This document shows, piece after piece, positions 35,002 to 44,923 of a stretch of 64,000 nucleotides of DNA (position 1 is the first letter of the stretch; the number at the start of each line of letters is the position of its first letter). Source of the stretch: Desulfosporosinus youngiae DSM 17734 (GTDB taxonomy: Bacteria > Bacillota > Desulfitobacteriia > Desulfitobacteriales > Desulfitobacteriaceae); assembly GCF_000244895.1 (NCBI RefSeq), contig NZ_CM001441.1, positions 3,802,226 to 3,866,225 on the forward strand. Reading direction: 5' to 3'. Both the position numbers and the translations under genes were made by a program. The notes beneath the pieces were generated by a model. The model did not search any database and had not been told where the DNA came from. It worked only from the letters and a program-made list of their open reading frames with translations.

Positions 35002-36033
35002 CTACTTCCACATAAAGGCCGGATATCCGTCCAGATCCCCCCGAATAAACCGGGCCAACAACATGGCCTGAGCATAGGGCACAAGCCTCCACTCCATTTT
35101 CTCCTGCAGAAAAGGATGCTTTATCTCCTCCTGTTTCCTGCTTTGCCACGCCTTTAGGACATTTCTTCTCGTATCGTCATCCATGATGACGGCTCCATTT
35201 TCCATCCTGGTAAATCCATCGGGACTGACCTCCCGTCTGTTAATCAGAGAAAGGACAAAACGATCCGCATAGACGGCCCGCAGTTCTTCCATCAGATCCA
35301 AGGCCAAGGAAATCCTCCCCGGCCTGTCCCGGTGCAAAAATCCTACATAGGGGTCCAACCCCACCGTTTCCAGTGCCGCAGCAGCATCATGAGCCAATAA
35401 GGTATAGGCAAAAGAGAGCAGGGCGTTGACATTGTCCAAAGGAGGGCGTTTATTCCGAACCTTAAAATAAAAGTCCTCCTTTTGCCGGAGAATCAAATCA
35501 TCCAGCACCCTGAAATATTGGGCTGCCGCTTCCCCTTCCACTCCCCGCAGCTGCTCCAAATCCTTGCTGTTCTCAACCGATTTCAGAGCATTGGCCAAGG
35601 TTTGGCAGACGCCTTTTAACTTTTCTACATCCAGCCTGGCCCCATGATCCCGGGTAGCCCGCTCCACCACCCAGCGGGAGTTATATATTTTTCCCAAAAT
35701 GAAGCTCTTGGCGATTCTATGGCTTTCCGTCCCATCGTCGGAAAGTCTGTACTGGGCTTTTCTTAGGGTGACATTCCCCCTGACTTCCCCCACTACCCTG
35801 CCCAGGAATTTCCCGCTGGATTTCATAAAGCTCAAGGCGATATTGCGTTTGGCACAAGCCCCCATCAAGGCCGGGCTGGCCCCGGTATAGCCAAAGGCGA
35901 TAATGCCTTCCAGATTATGCAGAGGAACTCTCAAGGCCTCCACATCCTCCTTTAAAATCACAATATTTTCTCCATCAAGGGATAGATAAGTATTAGGGGA
36001 CGTCACATAGAGGGTATTCAATAATTTTCTCAT
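35002..36033 (-). CDS. cas1: Cas1, type I-C (locus A, full length)
   Basis: The 343-residue integrase of spacer acquisition. It has an N-terminal beta domain (to about 95) and an all-alpha catalytic domain. Metal-binding residues of the family are visible as Glu in GVEGEAAAQYF (near 170), His in GFLHRDRPGR (near 235) and acidic residues in LALDLMEELR. Length and sequence fit I-C Cas1. It overlaps cas4 by 4 bp. Compared with copy B it keeps a 29-residue stretch (130-158) that copy B lacks, so this is the complete copy. Confidence 0.95.
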   Translation of the reverse strand: MRKLLNTLYVTSPNTYLSLDGENIVILKEDVEALRVPLHNLEGIIAFGYTGASPALMGACAKRNIALSFMKSSGKFLGRVVGEVRGNVTLRKAQYRLSDDGTESHRIAKSFILGKIYNSRWVVERATRDHGARLDVEKLKGVCQTLANALKSVENSKDLEQLRGVEGEAAAQYFRVLDDLILRQKEDFYFKVRNKRPPLDNVNALLSFAYTLLAHDAAAALETVGLDPYVGFLHRDRPGRISLALDLMEELRAVYADRFVLSLINRREVSPDGFTRMENGAVIMDDDTRRNVLKAWQSRKQEEIKHPFLQEKMEWRLVPYAQAMLLARFIRGDLDGYPAFMWK

Positions 36034-36701
36034 GGATCAACCTCAATCTCTGCAATGGTTTTCCTCATATAGTCCAGGGCCGACGGATTCTTGCATAACT
36101 TAGGCAGACAAAGCTCCTTAAGGGAACAAGCCTTGCAGGCCTTAGTGGTTTTGACTTTAGGAGTGTATCTCTTGTCATAGAGCTCATGCATCTCCCAGCA
36201 AATCCTGATGACTTCCTCCCGGATCTCCTCGTCCAAGGTAACTTTTGTTCTGCGTTTGGGTTCTCCATAATATAAGTACCCCTCCGGGATAGTACATAAA
36301 AGCATCTCTTCCAGGCACATAGCCTGGGCGCATAATTGGAGCACATCCGCATTATCCTGTTTGGGTTTGCCCCGTTTGTACTCCACCGGCACCGGCAAAT
36401 AGGTTTCCTGCCTGCCGTAAAGCGTGACGCCGTCCCGGGACTTATGGAACTCCACTACATCACAGGCCCCGGTGATCCCCAGGGTACGGGAGAAAACTCC
36501 CATCCCCCGGGAAATGATCAGAGTTCCCCGCTTTTCCCTGATGGTGCTGTCATGGGTTTTCTCATGCAGAATGGCCCCCTCCACGGTACGCAGATTCTCC
36601 TGCCACTGCTGTTCGATGTGGATCAAGGCCCACTGGCGTTTGCAAAACACATAGTGCTGGATGCCCGACAAGAGCAGGAAATCGTCTTCTTGATATTCCA
36701 T
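36030..36701 (-). CDS. cas4: Cas4 exonuclease, type I-C (locus A, intact)
   Basis: The 223-residue Cas4 is a RecB-family nuclease that trims prespacers and checks the PAM for Cas1-Cas2. The N-terminal cysteine is in YVFCKRQWAL (near 20) and the C-terminal iron-sulfur cysteines in CKACSLKELCLPKLC (near 190-205). The nuclease core includes GACDVVEF and VPVEYKRGKPK. It overlaps cas1 by 4 bp and lies 97 bp after cas7. Sequence homology with locus B begins just before its start codon, which marks the module boundary. Confidence 0.94.
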   Translation of the reverse strand: MEYQEDDFLLLSGIQHYVFCKRQWALIHIEQQWQENLRTVEGAILHEKTHDSTIREKRGTLIISRGMGVFSRTLGITGACDVVEFHKSRDGVTLYGRQETYLPVPVEYKRGKPKQDNADVLQLCAQAMCLEEMLLCTIPEGYLYYGEPKRRTKVTLDEEIREEVIRICWEMHELYDKRYTPKVKTTKACKACSLKELCLPKLCKNPSALDYMRKTIAEIEVDP

Positions 36702-36798
36702 CCTTAAAACCTCACTAATCTCTCACTACATCAATGCCCCGCTGACACCCCAACAATCTTTCTCCGCCAATTTTTGCTTCGTTTGATCCAACGGATCA

Positions 36799-37653
36799 TT
36801 AAACCAAATCGATGATTTCAGGAACACACTCCGTCGGCTTCAGCTCAATCTCATAATCAGCAAAGGATTGGGGAACATCTTTTTTAGGCGTGATATGCAA
36901 AGCCCGCTGGATCATTGCCGATGTTTCTTTCGGTGTTTTATCCCCATGCTCCCACCAGTAAACCCTGCATACTTCACAAGAACCCTCGGGCCGCGCCGAA
37001 GAGGCATCATTTTCAAACAAGGTGCGCAATGCCTCTTTAAACCTTTCGGCATCCTCATGAGTGAAACCGGTTTTCTCCGCCAATTGGCAATTGATGCTGC
37101 CCCGGATCACATACAAACCGAAATTAACGAAATGCTTCATTCCCATGGTGTCCGATGATTTGCCGCTCTTTCCCGCTTCACTGTTCACGCTCTTGGTGAT
37201 TTGCATACCCACAATATCAATCGGTGAAACACTGACCGCCTGCTGCACCGACACCGGGCCGCGCACTCCCACGGATACCTCATCCCCTTTAAAAGCAAAG
37301 ACCTGGCCGAAAGCCCGCACATCAAACCATTTGCGGCAAGCGATTTGCATGCACTTATCCCGGTCTGCTTTCTTCCCTTTGCCCATTTCCGCTTTAAACT
37401 CCTCATAACCATCCGCCCGGTCCTTCAAACTTTTGTACCCGTCGTCCGAACGGTCATCAGACTGGACAAAGATGCACTCACCCAGATCCTGAAGCCGGTT
37501 GCGAAGCTTGCGCTTGACGGCCACATCCGAAAAAATCCCATGCCCGTCATAATCTTCCCGGGGACGGTTTCCGTTGAGGGGGTCCCCGTTAATATTGGCC
37601 CGTGTGACTGAAACGATGGCCGCAAAGTCAATCTTATTTTGCAGAATGCTCAT
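36799..37653 (-). CDS. cas7: Cas7 (Csd2), type I-C backbone subunit, locus A
   Basis: The 284-residue RAMP-type backbone of the I-C Cascade. It starts with the family signature TRANINGDPLNGNRPREDYDG (about 19-38), and the RRM-like fold continues with GVRGPVSVQQAVSVSPIDI near 135-155. Six or seven copies are expected to coat the crRNA in known I-C complexes. It overlaps cas8c by 4 bp. It is clearly different from the Cas7 of locus B. Confidence 0.95.
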   Translation of the reverse strand: MSILQNKIDFAAIVSVTRANINGDPLNGNRPREDYDGHGIFSDVAVKRKLRNRLQDLGECIFVQSDDRSDDGYKSLKDRADGYEEFKAEMGKGKKADRDKCMQIACRKWFDVRAFGQVFAFKGDEVSVGVRGPVSVQQAVSVSPIDIVGMQITKSVNSEAGKSGKSSDTMGMKHFVNFGLYVIRGSINCQLAEKTGFTHEDAERFKEALRTLFENDASSARPEGSCEVCRVYWWEHGDKTPKETSAMIQRALHITPKKDVPQSFADYEIELKPTECVPEIIDLV

Positions 37654-39782
37654 CTAGGTTCCTCTCCTTCTCCATCATCATAATCTTCATCCGTTTCTTC
37701 CGGCGAAAGAATTGCCCCCACCGGAGCAGACTGCTCCTTGGGCCAGCGCTTCAAATCCGTTCGTTGACAGTCATAGCCGATCAGGTATTTTCCGTCCAGG
37801 GCTTCGTTAGATACGCGGTCTTTGTATTTAAATAACCCCGTGATTTCACCACTCAGCAGATTCTTGTAATACTCTCTGGAAGCAGGATTCAGCTTTGCCA
37901 GATAGGGCTGCAGATTTTTCCAGATAACATTCCAGGTCCGGAAGGGACTGCGGGAAAATGCCTGCATATACCGCTCCGCATTAGTAATCCGCGTTTCCCC
38001 TTTCTCATAGGTGGCTCTCTCCACCCGTTCCGCCACAGCCAGCATGCGCCCGTAAAGATAGCTCCTGTCCCGGTTCGTTTTATCAAGCTCCATCCCCAAA
38101 ATCACTCCTTCACTTTCCTTGCGCTGCAGCTTCTCCCAATAAAGACGCTTCACCATAGAGCAAGCGATATGCAGAACCTTATTGTAATGAAATTTCGCTT
38201 TATAAGCCAAAGGGTTGGAGGCCTTCAGGACGGCCGCCCGCACCATATCCCGGGGGATCGCCCCGCCGTCAATAATGCACGGGCGCAATCGTTCAAAAAC
38301 GGCAACCAACAGGGGCGCCTTATTATCGCTGTTCTTGGCCAGCTTAAGCTGGGAGTTATTGTCCTCCCCTTGCTCCGTACCGTAAACGGCCAGGGCAATC
38401 TCCCGGAGGGAAACCATCCCTTCATAAACCTTCAGTTTCTTATCCTGAATATATTCATGTTTCCAGGCACAACTGTCATGCCACAGGCGAAGATTTTTAA
38501 GATAACGGGAGGCCTCCAGTTCCTTATAATAAGTCATGGCCAATCTCCCCGGCGTGGCACTGTCCAGAGCCAGAACCACCATCTTGGAAATACCGCTCAG
38601 CTTCGAGGCATAGCCATCCAGCGCCGCATTAAATTTTGCCGCACTGGCATAATTTGTTTCCGGAACATCCCCTTCGTCCTCCTCAGGCAGGCTCTCTTCC
38701 TCGAATTCAAATTCAGCCTCATTTCCCGCTTCTTCTGTTACCCTGGACAGAATATCAGCCGCACTGGCGTAGAAATCGGGTAGATCCCGCAAGGCATTTT
38801 CCCAAGCCACAATGCAGACCCCATCCCGGCTGAACCCTTGCCTGCGAATAATCCATTTCAAAGCATTATGGGCTTTCTGGGAAGTGACATAGCCTATGGA
38901 CAATGCCTCATTATAGCCTGTTTCTTTGTCTTTAGTATTGAACCTGCCCCGGTACGTAAAGTTCGCATCGTCATTGGCGGAAATCAATTTGGCCTTGGTA
39001 TCCCATTTCCCCCGGATTTTCAGTGGATGGGTTTTGGCGCGGGGCATATGTTCTCCGGTCAGATAGCAAAGGTCCGTAGTCTGAAAGGTGGATAAGTAAT
39101 AGTCGATAAAGCTGCTCTGCACCGTTCTGTCCAGCCATACGGCACTGTCATAAGCGTTGTTCGGATCACCCAGAATATCCTCCGGCAGAAGTTCATCATT
39201 CATAAATACGCGGAAACGGACAAAAGCCTTATCCAGAGAGGCTTTTTGGATTTTCACTTTATCGGAAACGATACCATTTTCATCAGCCCCTAACACCTGG
39301 CTCCCGATTAAATCTCCCGCAACGGTCTGCTTGGCAACATAGCGATAGATAGCCTTTACTTTGGGATGGGAAAAGGGGGATTCGCACCAGACCTTAAGGT
39401 CTGCAAGGTAAAGAGGAAAGGACTCTTTCAGCCTCACCAGTTTGCGCTGTCTTTCTTTTTCATTTTTAGCATCGGGGAAATAAAAGGTCACCGCCTCCGA
39501 CAGGTCACCGGCAACATAGGCCAGGGAGTCAAAAAGAGGCAACGCTTTGATGCCGCTGGTTCTGCTTTCCGGGTAAGGGACCAGGGTTTCCGCTTCCTCC
39601 TTTTCCAGGATGCGCGCGCCGAGGTAGTTTCCCTCCTGATCAATATGAATTTCGATTTGCGCCTCCATGGTATCGTACCCTACAGGGAACAGCACCAGGG
39701 ACTTCCCCTTCCACATCTCCGCTTTACCGGCCCGCTCCGCGTTGGCATCATACAAAGCGCAAAGGGATGATACCCAATTCAT
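37650..39782 (-). CDS. cas8c: Cas8c (Csd1), type I-C large subunit, locus A
   Basis: The 710-residue protein is the PAM-recognising large subunit of I-C Cascade. It has Csd1 features: an N-terminal [16 protein letters not shown]-like start region, DLCYLTGE near 225, [17 protein letters not shown] near 315, and a helical C terminus with [18 protein letters not shown] near 590. Length is slightly above the family average. It shares 4-bp overlaps with both cas5 and cas7, so it is tightly coupled. An internal in-frame start inside cas8c makes a Cas11-like small subunit in known I-C systems; I cannot place that site with confidence here. Confidence 0.93.
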   Translation of the reverse strand: MNWVSSLCALYDANAERAGKAEMWKGKSLVLFPVGYDTMEAQIEIHIDQEGNYLGARILEKEEAETLVPYPESRTSGIKALPLFDSLAYVAGDLSEAVTFYFPDAKNEKERQRKLVRLKESFPLYLADLKVWCESPFSHPKVKAIYRYVAKQTVAGDLIGSQVLGADENGIVSDKVKIQKASLDKAFVRFRVFMNDELLPEDILGDPNNAYDSAVWLDRTVQSSFIDYYLSTFQTTDLCYLTGEHMPRAKTHPLKIRGKWDTKAKLISANDDANFTYRGRFNTKDKETGYNEALSIGYVTSQKAHNALKWIIRRQGFSRDGVCIVAWENALRDLPDFYASAADILSRVTEEAGNEAEFEFEEESLPEEDEGDVPETNYASAAKFNAALDGYASKLSGISKMVVLALDSATPGRLAMTYYKELEASRYLKNLRLWHDSCAWKHEYIQDKKLKVYEGMVSLREIALAVYGTEQGEDNNSQLKLAKNSDNKAPLLVAVFERLRPCIIDGGAIPRDMVRAAVLKASNPLAYKAKFHYNKVLHIACSMVKRLYWEKLQRKESEGVILGMELDKTNRDRSYLYGRMLAVAERVERATYEKGETRITNAERYMQAFSRSPFRTWNVIWKNLQPYLAKLNPASREYYKNLLSGEITGLFKYKDRVSNEALDGKYLIGYDCQRTDLKRWPKEQSAPVGAILSPEETDEDYDDGEGEEPR

Positions 39783-40531
39783 TCCGCCACCCCCTCCCCG
39801 GCAAATTCGGCCAGACCTGAAAAATTACCGCCAGCTTCTCCGAAGGGCTTGACCGGCATTTTATGGAGGATGCGTCTGTCCCGATCCGGAATCTCTTCCG
39901 GGCCAGGGAATTCGATCACACCCCTTTTCATGACCACATGATGAAAGCGTACGCTCATATGCCCCTTTTCCGCCTCCCGCAGCGCTTCATCCGCATAGGT
40001 AAAGCCGTGAAACATATAGCCCAGATGAAGCTCCTCCACCTGATCATAGATGCCCGCTCCCTCGCCGAAGACACAGGGTTCCACCGTCCCCTGACATTCC
40101 CTGGCTCCCAGAAAAATATCCCGCCTTCCGCCCCGCTCAATCATGCGCCGGGCAATATTGTGGTGTTTATGCTCATTACGGTCGGCAGCCAGCTCCGGCC
40201 GGTTTTCATTCCAGATGAAATGGGCCCGGACCTGATAGCTGACATCTTTCAGATAGGTATAGACAGACAAATCGTTGCCGCCATCGTAATTTCTGGTGCG
40301 GACTCCTTCTGACGCCGTTTGAATCATGTTCATCACCCGGACCGCGTCAATCATCCAAACCAGGGTTGGCTTCCAGTAGACGGAGGCCAGTATCCCTTTC
40401 AAAGCTTCATAAGTAGGCACATAGTAACTGGTTTTTTCTCCTCCCACCCGGGTGACCGGATCGGCAAACAAGGCCCTGTCTCCCCTGACCAGGAACTCCA
40501 CGGTATTTCGCTTGACTTCCATAACCATCAC
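39779..40531 (-). CDS. cas5c: Cas5 (Cas5d/c), type I-C crRNA-processing subunit, locus A
   Basis: The 250-residue RAMP protein. In I-C systems without Cas6, Cas5 cuts the pre-crRNA and holds the 5' handle. Family motifs are [25 protein letters not shown] (about 20-44) and the C-terminal [18 protein letters not shown] region near 150. No Cas6 gene is present in the window. It overlaps cas8c by 4 bp and sits 4 bp after cas3. Confidence 0.94.
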   Translation of the reverse strand: MMVMEVKRNTVEFLVRGDRALFADPVTRVGGEKTSYYVPTYEALKGILASVYWKPTLVWMIDAVRVMNMIQTASEGVRTRNYDGGNDLSVYTYLKDVSYQVRAHFIWNENRPELAADRNEHKHHNIARRMIERGGRRDIFLGARECQGTVEPCVFGEGAGIYDQVEELHLGYMFHGFTYADEALREAEKGHMSVRFHHVVMKRGVIEFPGPEEIPDRDRRILHKMPVKPFGEAGGNFSGLAEFAGEGVAE

Positions 40532-40535
40532 CTCC

Positions 40536-42983
40536 TCAAAAGATCAGTGTTTCCATCTTAATGTCCAGGGTTTCATCCACTCCATACTCCCCGTCATAGT
40601 AACCGGGGGGGAGCACCAGAATGCCCGCGTCCTCCAGTGTCAGAGCTAAGCGCTGCCTTTGAATCCAGTCATTCTCCCGCAACTGAACCATGTAAGGCTG
40701 AAGCTGCCGCAGGGCTGAACGTTTTTCCTGGAGGGTCGTTGCCGCCTTCAGCTTTTGCAGCCTGTTCCCGGCCTCATGGTCATAGTCAATAAATACATCT
40801 ACTTTTCCGTCATCCTCGATCACGGAAAACGCCTTACCCGCTTCTCTGAAGGCCTGCTTCAAATCGGGAAGCCGCTCCTGAGGATATTTTTCCTCAAATC
40901 CTCTTTGGCCGGAAGGATTGCTCGTCAGCAAATGGAGCAGGTTGTGCTCCGGATCGAACTTCAGGGGATAGGCCATTTCCGCAAACAAAGAGTAAAAGTA
41001 TCGTGCATAATATTCTTTCATGGCGGCCTTGGACAAAGCCCCTCCCGGATAACGCCCGGGAGAGGTTTTTATGCTGTACAGCAATTCCTGAGTGGCCTGC
41101 CGGGCTTCTTTGAGATAACCCAGCCTGCCTGTCTGTTCATCCCGGAGGTTGATGATGGAGACGATTCCGCAGGCGGTTTCATAATTTCGGTTGCAGCGTC
41201 CCGCCGCCTGGACAATATTATCCAGGCCGGTCAGCGAACGGACAACCCGTTCAAAAGACACATCCACTCCCGCTTCGATTAAGGATGTACTGATACAGAT
41301 CATCTTTTCACCGGACTCCTTATCCTCAAGCCCTGCGCGCAATTGACGCAGGACTCTGCTGCGATGAGCGGGGCACATATTGGTGGAGAGATGGACAATC
41401 CGGCAGGGCGTTTCATCTGCCAGCCTGTTCCGTATCTGCTTAAAAATTTCACGAGCGCCTCGTTTGGTGTTGACAATGGCCAGCACGGACCGGGCCTCGG
41501 CCAGTTGACCGGCAATAAAATCCGCCGCATCTTCCCGTGAATAACCCCGCTCCGTCATGCAGTCCACAATTTTCACCCGTCGGAAAGCCTTGATGTATTT
41601 TTCTTCATCGGCAATGATGCTTTTCGGAGGTAAGATCTGATATTTATCCACCTCATCCAAAAGAGGCTGAGTGGCGGAACAGAGGACCACAGAAGTTTTA
41701 CAGAAAGTAGCCAGAAAATTCATAGCCCCGTTAAAAAGCTTCAAAACCTTAATGGGCAGGGCCTGGATTTCATCCAGGATAATCACAGAATTCCCCAGAG
41801 CCTGCATCCGGCGCAGGTTGGAGGTCTTACCCCCGAACAACGTGTTCAGGAACTGAACGGCGGTGGTAGCTACCACCGGGGACTGGGCCCAGTTTTCCGT
41901 CAGCAGTTGATACCTTTTCTCCTCTTCCTTTTTATCGTTGCTCTCATTATCATTAAAAATAATGTTGGAATGATGTTCCAGCACAGCGTCTGGGTCCCCG
42001 ATAAACCTGGAGATTTCCGCTGCGTTTTGCTCCAGAATGGAGTTGAAGGGAGCGACATAAAAAATGCGCTCTTTTCCATAATCCCGGGCAGTATGTAAGG
42101 CATAGCGGAGAGCGGCCAGGGTTTTTCCTGCCCCGCAGGGCACCACCAACCGAAAGATCCCCGCTTCGCCGCCGTCAAATTCGGCACAGGACCTGGATAT
42201 TTCCCCTCGGTAAGGATCCAGGCTGGATGGTTTTTTCCCTTTTGTCAGCTCTTCCAGTTCTTTTTCATAATGGGCTAGATAGGTTTCCCACATAGCCCGG
42301 CGCTCGTCGAGTGCTTTGGGCTGGGGCAAGGCTCGCTTGTCTTCAAAACAGGCGGTATCTGTCCGGTCGGCATCTATGACAAAGGATGTGAGCAGGCGGG
42401 TAAACATAGCCAAGTAAAATTGGAAAGAACCTAAGGACTTATCTTGTTTGGTCAGTGACTTAATGCTTTTGATCATGGCGCGGATATCAAGGCAGGCATC
42501 TGCAAATTCCTGATTGATCAAATCCCCGCCATAACAGTGATAAACAACCTCTTTTACACTTTTATAGGAATCGGCAACCTTTTCCGCCGCTTCCGCAAAC
42601 ACGGCATCCCCGTCCAGAGAAAGGCAGTCCCTCAGTCCGTGATGGCTCATAATCGCCGTCCGGACCATTTCTGCGGTTAAGCGGGGACTCAGCTTTGAGG
42701 AAGCCAGTTCGTTGACCAGCATAGCGCCGTGAGTGGAATGAATAACCGAACCGCGGACGACTTTTTTCCCTTCAGCCGCCGCCCGGATATATGCGGCAAA
42801 CTCAGGCGTATTTTTGCCGTCGTCATGATGCCGCCCCGCAAATTTGGCGATATTAGCTAAGCCGTAGCTCTGAGCCATAGCGGCGGCCAAGTCTGCTACA
42901 TGATCATTGTGCTCATCCACATATTGTTCTTGTTTATCTGCCGCGCGGATATGAGCAATAAAACGCTTGGAGTTCGTATGCAT
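40536..42983 (-). CDS. cas3: Cas3 helicase-nuclease, type I-C, locus A
   Basis: The 815-residue target-degrading enzyme has an N-terminal HD nuclease ([11 protein letters not shown], His53/Asp54) and a superfamily-2 helicase: Walker A VPCGAGKT near 285, DEIQALP box near 412, and motif [11 protein letters not shown] near 605. First gene of locus A, so order is cas3-cas5-cas8c-cas7-cas4-cas1-cas2. The G-rich ribosome site lies unusually tight against the ATG (GGGGGG directly before it). Its promoter region (TATAAT at 43009-43014, minus) is shared in sequence with the effector operon of locus B. Confidence 0.95.
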   Translation of the reverse strand: MHTNSKRFIAHIRAADKQEQYVDEHNDHVADLAAAMAQSYGLANIAKFAGRHHDDGKNTPEFAAYIRAAAEGKKVVRGSVIHSTHGAMLVNELASSKLSPRLTAEMVRTAIMSHHGLRDCLSLDGDAVFAEAAEKVADSYKSVKEVVYHCYGGDLINQEFADACLDIRAMIKSIKSLTKQDKSLGSFQFYLAMFTRLLTSFVIDADRTDTACFEDKRALPQPKALDERRAMWETYLAHYEKELEELTKGKKPSSLDPYRGEISRSCAEFDGGEAGIFRLVVPCGAGKTLAALRYALHTARDYGKERIFYVAPFNSILEQNAAEISRFIGDPDAVLEHHSNIIFNDNESNDKKEEEKRYQLLTENWAQSPVVATTAVQFLNTLFGGKTSNLRRMQALGNSVIILDEIQALPIKVLKLFNGAMNFLATFCKTSVVLCSATQPLLDEVDKYQILPPKSIIADEEKYIKAFRRVKIVDCMTERGYSREDAADFIAGQLAEARSVLAIVNTKRGAREIFKQIRNRLADETPCRIVHLSTNMCPAHRSRVLRQLRAGLEDKESGEKMICISTSLIEAGVDVSFERVVRSLTGLDNIVQAAGRCNRNYETACGIVSIINLRDEQTGRLGYLKEARQATQELLYSIKTSPGRYPGGALSKAAMKEYYARYFYSLFAEMAYPLKFDPEHNLLHLLTSNPSGQRGFEEKYPQERLPDLKQAFREAGKAFSVIEDDGKVDVFIDYDHEAGNRLQKLKAATTLQEKRSALRQLQPYMVQLRENDWIQRQRLALTLEDAGILVLPPGYYDGEYGVDETLDIKMETLIF

Positions 42984-43008
42984 CCCCCCTGCTTATACTT
43001 GTCTTTTT

Positions 43009-43014
43009 ATTATA
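43009..43014 (-). promoter_or_regulatory. -10 element of the locus A cas operon
   Basis: TATAAT on the minus strand, preceded by the block ACAAAATATGGTAA that is conserved before the locus B operon (TATAAT at 53793-53798). No good TTGACA is found 17 bp upstream, so an extended or activated promoter is possible. Confidence 0.5.
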
Positions 43015-43070
43015 GCTCTCCTTTTACCATATTTTGTGTTATAATTTGTCGTTTCTTTTGCTTTGATAAA

Positions 43071-43111
43071 TAAAAAGAACGTCTTAACCAATTTTTATGG
43101 GAAGACATTCT
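43071..43111 (-). terminator. Terminator downstream of the two-repeat array
   Basis: On the minus strand the stem AGAATGTCTT / AAGACGTTCT (one G-U) is followed by TTTTTATTT. It would stop the leftward array transcript before the cas operon promoter. The same terminator is found at 53862-53892. Confidence 0.75.
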
Positions 43112-43121
43112 CTTTACATAA

Positions 43122-43221
43122 ATTTCAATCCACACTTCCCTATGGGAAGTGACCTGGATCTGAATCAGATTTTCTTCTAAGTTCTTTGTATTTCAATCCA
43201 CACTTCCCTATGGGAAGTGAC
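43122..43221 (-). CRISPR. Two-repeat CRISPR mini-array with variant repeat
   Basis: Repeats at 43122-43153 and 43190-43221 share ATTTCAATCCAC with the main repeat but have CTTCCC ... GGGAAGTGAC in place of GCTCCC ... GGGAGCGAC. The changes keep the hairpin paired. One spacer of 36 bp. The AGCAAAAACTAATAAAAACTATCTT that follows resembles the other leaders, so orientation is the same. Confidence 0.85.
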
Positions 43222-43460
43222 AGCAAAAACTAATAAAAACTATCTTATTTCAGATAGTTTTATCCTATTTTATTCCGTTGTTTACCAAGAACCTAACTTT
43301 TTCCCCAATAATCCTTACATATTTCAGCAAATTCTCGCACGCTTCGCGGTGCGAATCCCCCAGGAATTTTATGTTCGCTACACATTCGCACTAAGATAAT
43401 GCATATATCCTCATTCTCCTTTTCTTGATATACCTTCGACCTAAATATTAGAAAAGGTCT
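43222..43460 (-). other. Leader relic and trace of cas2
   Basis: A diverged leader follows the mini-array. It keeps the hairpin GTGCGAAT (43349-43356) with ATTCGCAC (43384-43391). On its right the minus strand reads GAGGATATATGCATTATC, like the last codons of cas2 (EDxxII), and then homology ends. This is a decayed adaptation-module edge. Confidence 0.55.
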
Positions 43461-43465
43461 CTTTT

Positions 43466-43861
43466 TTATTGGCTGCGAATGCATTTTTTACTCAAATTAG
43501 CCACGCACTTGGAGAGCATGGTCCGTTTTATATTAAGCTCTTTTGCCCGTTCTGTCTTAGCCAAATCAATGGCTTCATCCGCATTAAGGTTTATTGTAGG
43601 CTTTAACGCTCCTATTACTCCTCGGATTGACTTCTTAGTTTTAGGTTGAACTTCAATAATTCCTTCTTTTTCATTTAAGATAAAAGCTAGTCTATCTCCT
43701 TCATTAAGTTTTAATAGGTTTCTCAACTCTACCGGAATAGTCATTTGCCCTTCGCTGGTTAACTTTCCAGAGAGAAGTGCTTGGCCATAATCAATTACCC
43801 CTTTACAAAAAGTATTACTTAAAGTATAAGTAATACTTTTTGTAAAGTAAAGTTTTTCCAA
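43466..43861 (-). CDS. AbrB/MazE/SpoVT-type DNA-binding protein, start disturbed
   Basis: The open frame contains a clear swapped-hairpin AbrB domain: SGKLTSEGQMTIPVELRNLLKLNEGDRLAFIL (about residues 31-62), then a tail rich in Lys. The extreme N terminus is doubtful. A TTG opens the long frame, but an AAAGGGG site points to an ATG at 43788 that runs in another frame and stops after nine codons, so a small frameshift near the start is likely. A 20-bp-arm inverted repeat (43801-43847) just upstream is a probable autoregulatory site or part of a lost reading frame. It could be an antitoxin whose toxin is missing. Confidence 0.6.
   Translation of the reverse strand: MEKLYFTKSITYTLSNTFCKGVIDYGQALLSGKLTSEGQMTIPVELRNLLKLNEGDRLAFILNEKEGIIEVQPKTKKSIRGVIGALKPTINLNADEAIDLAKTERAKELNIKRTMLSKCVANLSKKCIRSQ
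43801..43847. repeat. Inverted repeat with 20-bp perfect arms
   Basis: The arms start CTTTACAAAAAG (43801-43820) and end CTTTTTGTAAAG (43828-43847), with a 7-nt loop. It lies directly upstream of the AbrB-like coding region. Confidence 0.75.
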
Positions 43862-43940
43862 GTTGCTTTTCGATCACCAAGGCCACTGTCTCAACGCGCA
43901 AAATTTTAATTCTATTTTCATCTGAAATACCAACCATCAT
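43815..43940 (-). CDS. Small 41-residue open frame, unknown
   Basis: A short frame starting MMVGISDEN behind a strong GGAGAGGGAA site and ending inside the 43801-43847 inverted repeat. The sequence KILRVETVALVIEKQLGKTL looks like an N-terminal helix of a larger lost protein, perhaps a toxin or DUF gene truncated by the repeat. Low confidence as a functional gene. Confidence 0.35.
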   Translation of the reverse strand: MMVGISDENRIKILRVETVALVIEKQLGKTLLYKKYYLYFK

Positions 43941-44300
43941 TTCCCTCTCCTTTTTCCTATTTCTTTTTTCTTATCGGCTAACCATTCTCCTTGCACCTCC
44001 ATACTGCCGGTTAAACCGTTGGAATCTATTTATTTGAATAACGTGGTTTTTAACTCAAAATAATTTTTAATCACAGCTACTTGAACCGAAAGAGCTTGAA
44101 TACGAGCCGTCTCCAAAGAATCGACCCATCCCGCCGTATCGTTTTACAAGACCCTCAAGCCGGTGCGTAATATTCAGGATAATTGTAATAAAAGGGAATA
44201 GGTCAAGCGTATTTGAGGAACAGTCAGCAAATGGATGGGAGGCTAAGATATGCTCTTCCAAGATAATATGGAACGAGACTGCTTGCCTCCCCCTGCAGTG

Positions 44301-44344
44301 AAGATCATTCAAATTCGTCACTGGCGACGAATTTGAATGATCTT
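44301..44344. repeat. Inverted repeat with 19-bp perfect arms
   Basis: Arms begin AAGATCATTCAAATT and end AATTTGAATGATCTT, with a 6-nt loop and no U tract. It lies in a stretch (43941-44426) with no recognised gene; a minus-strand frame at 44067-44321 reads across part of it without any known motif. Confidence 0.65.
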
Positions 44345-44426
44345 CAACATACCACGCAGTCTCAAAGGAGTTTATATCCAGATATTAAGTGAATTTCATA
44401 AACTCAATAGTGTCCTATCTTAAATT

Positions 44427-44650
44427 TAGGCTTCCCTGTGGGAAGCGAAGCAAAAAATAATAAAAAACTCTCTTTAGTAAAGGCTTTTGTCTAAATTCTT
44501 AAGCTTTTCGTCAAAAACTACAATTACAAATCCAATATTCTCCTATATTTCAGCAAAATCTTCATGATTTCGCGATGCGAATCCCTCGGTAATTCTATAT
44601 TCACTCCACATTCGCACTAAATGATAAATGTGTCCTTATTCTCTTTTCCT
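44427..44650 (-). other. Second leader relic with half a repeat
   Basis: GGCTTCCCTGTGGGAAGCGAAG is half of a CRISPR repeat (hairpin kept) followed by leader-like AGCAAAAAATAATAAAAAAC. Further right the conserved leader hairpin survives as ATGCGAAT (44575-44582) with ATTCGCAC (44610-44617), then a trace of the cas2 end. Up to 44923 nothing else is recognised. Confidence 0.5.
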
Positions 44651-44923
44651 TGTATGTATCTTCGGCATAAATACTTGCAAAACCTTGTTCTTTGATAGAT
44701 TTATGCCGATCATCACCAATTTAAATAAATTCTATTCTCACGAGACCATGAGGGCAGCTTATTTTCAATTGCATTTCTGTATCAGCAGATTGGGGATTGA
44801 ATTAATATGCTTAAGGACTTTTCGTTCAAATCATTTCCAGCCTTTAGTTTCTTTTTATGTTCTTTGAATTTGTCGTAATCAATATCCCAAAACGAAGACC
44901 GTCAATAGCTATTTTGCCGTCAA

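Noticed and set aside
44067-44321. 84-codon minus-strand frame
   Set aside because: No ribosome site, no motif and a serine-rich low-complexity end; it crosses part of an inverted repeat.
44628-44867. 79-codon plus-strand frame after the leader relic
   Set aside because: Cysteine/phenylalanine-rich nonsense composition on the opposite strand of decayed CRISPR sequence.
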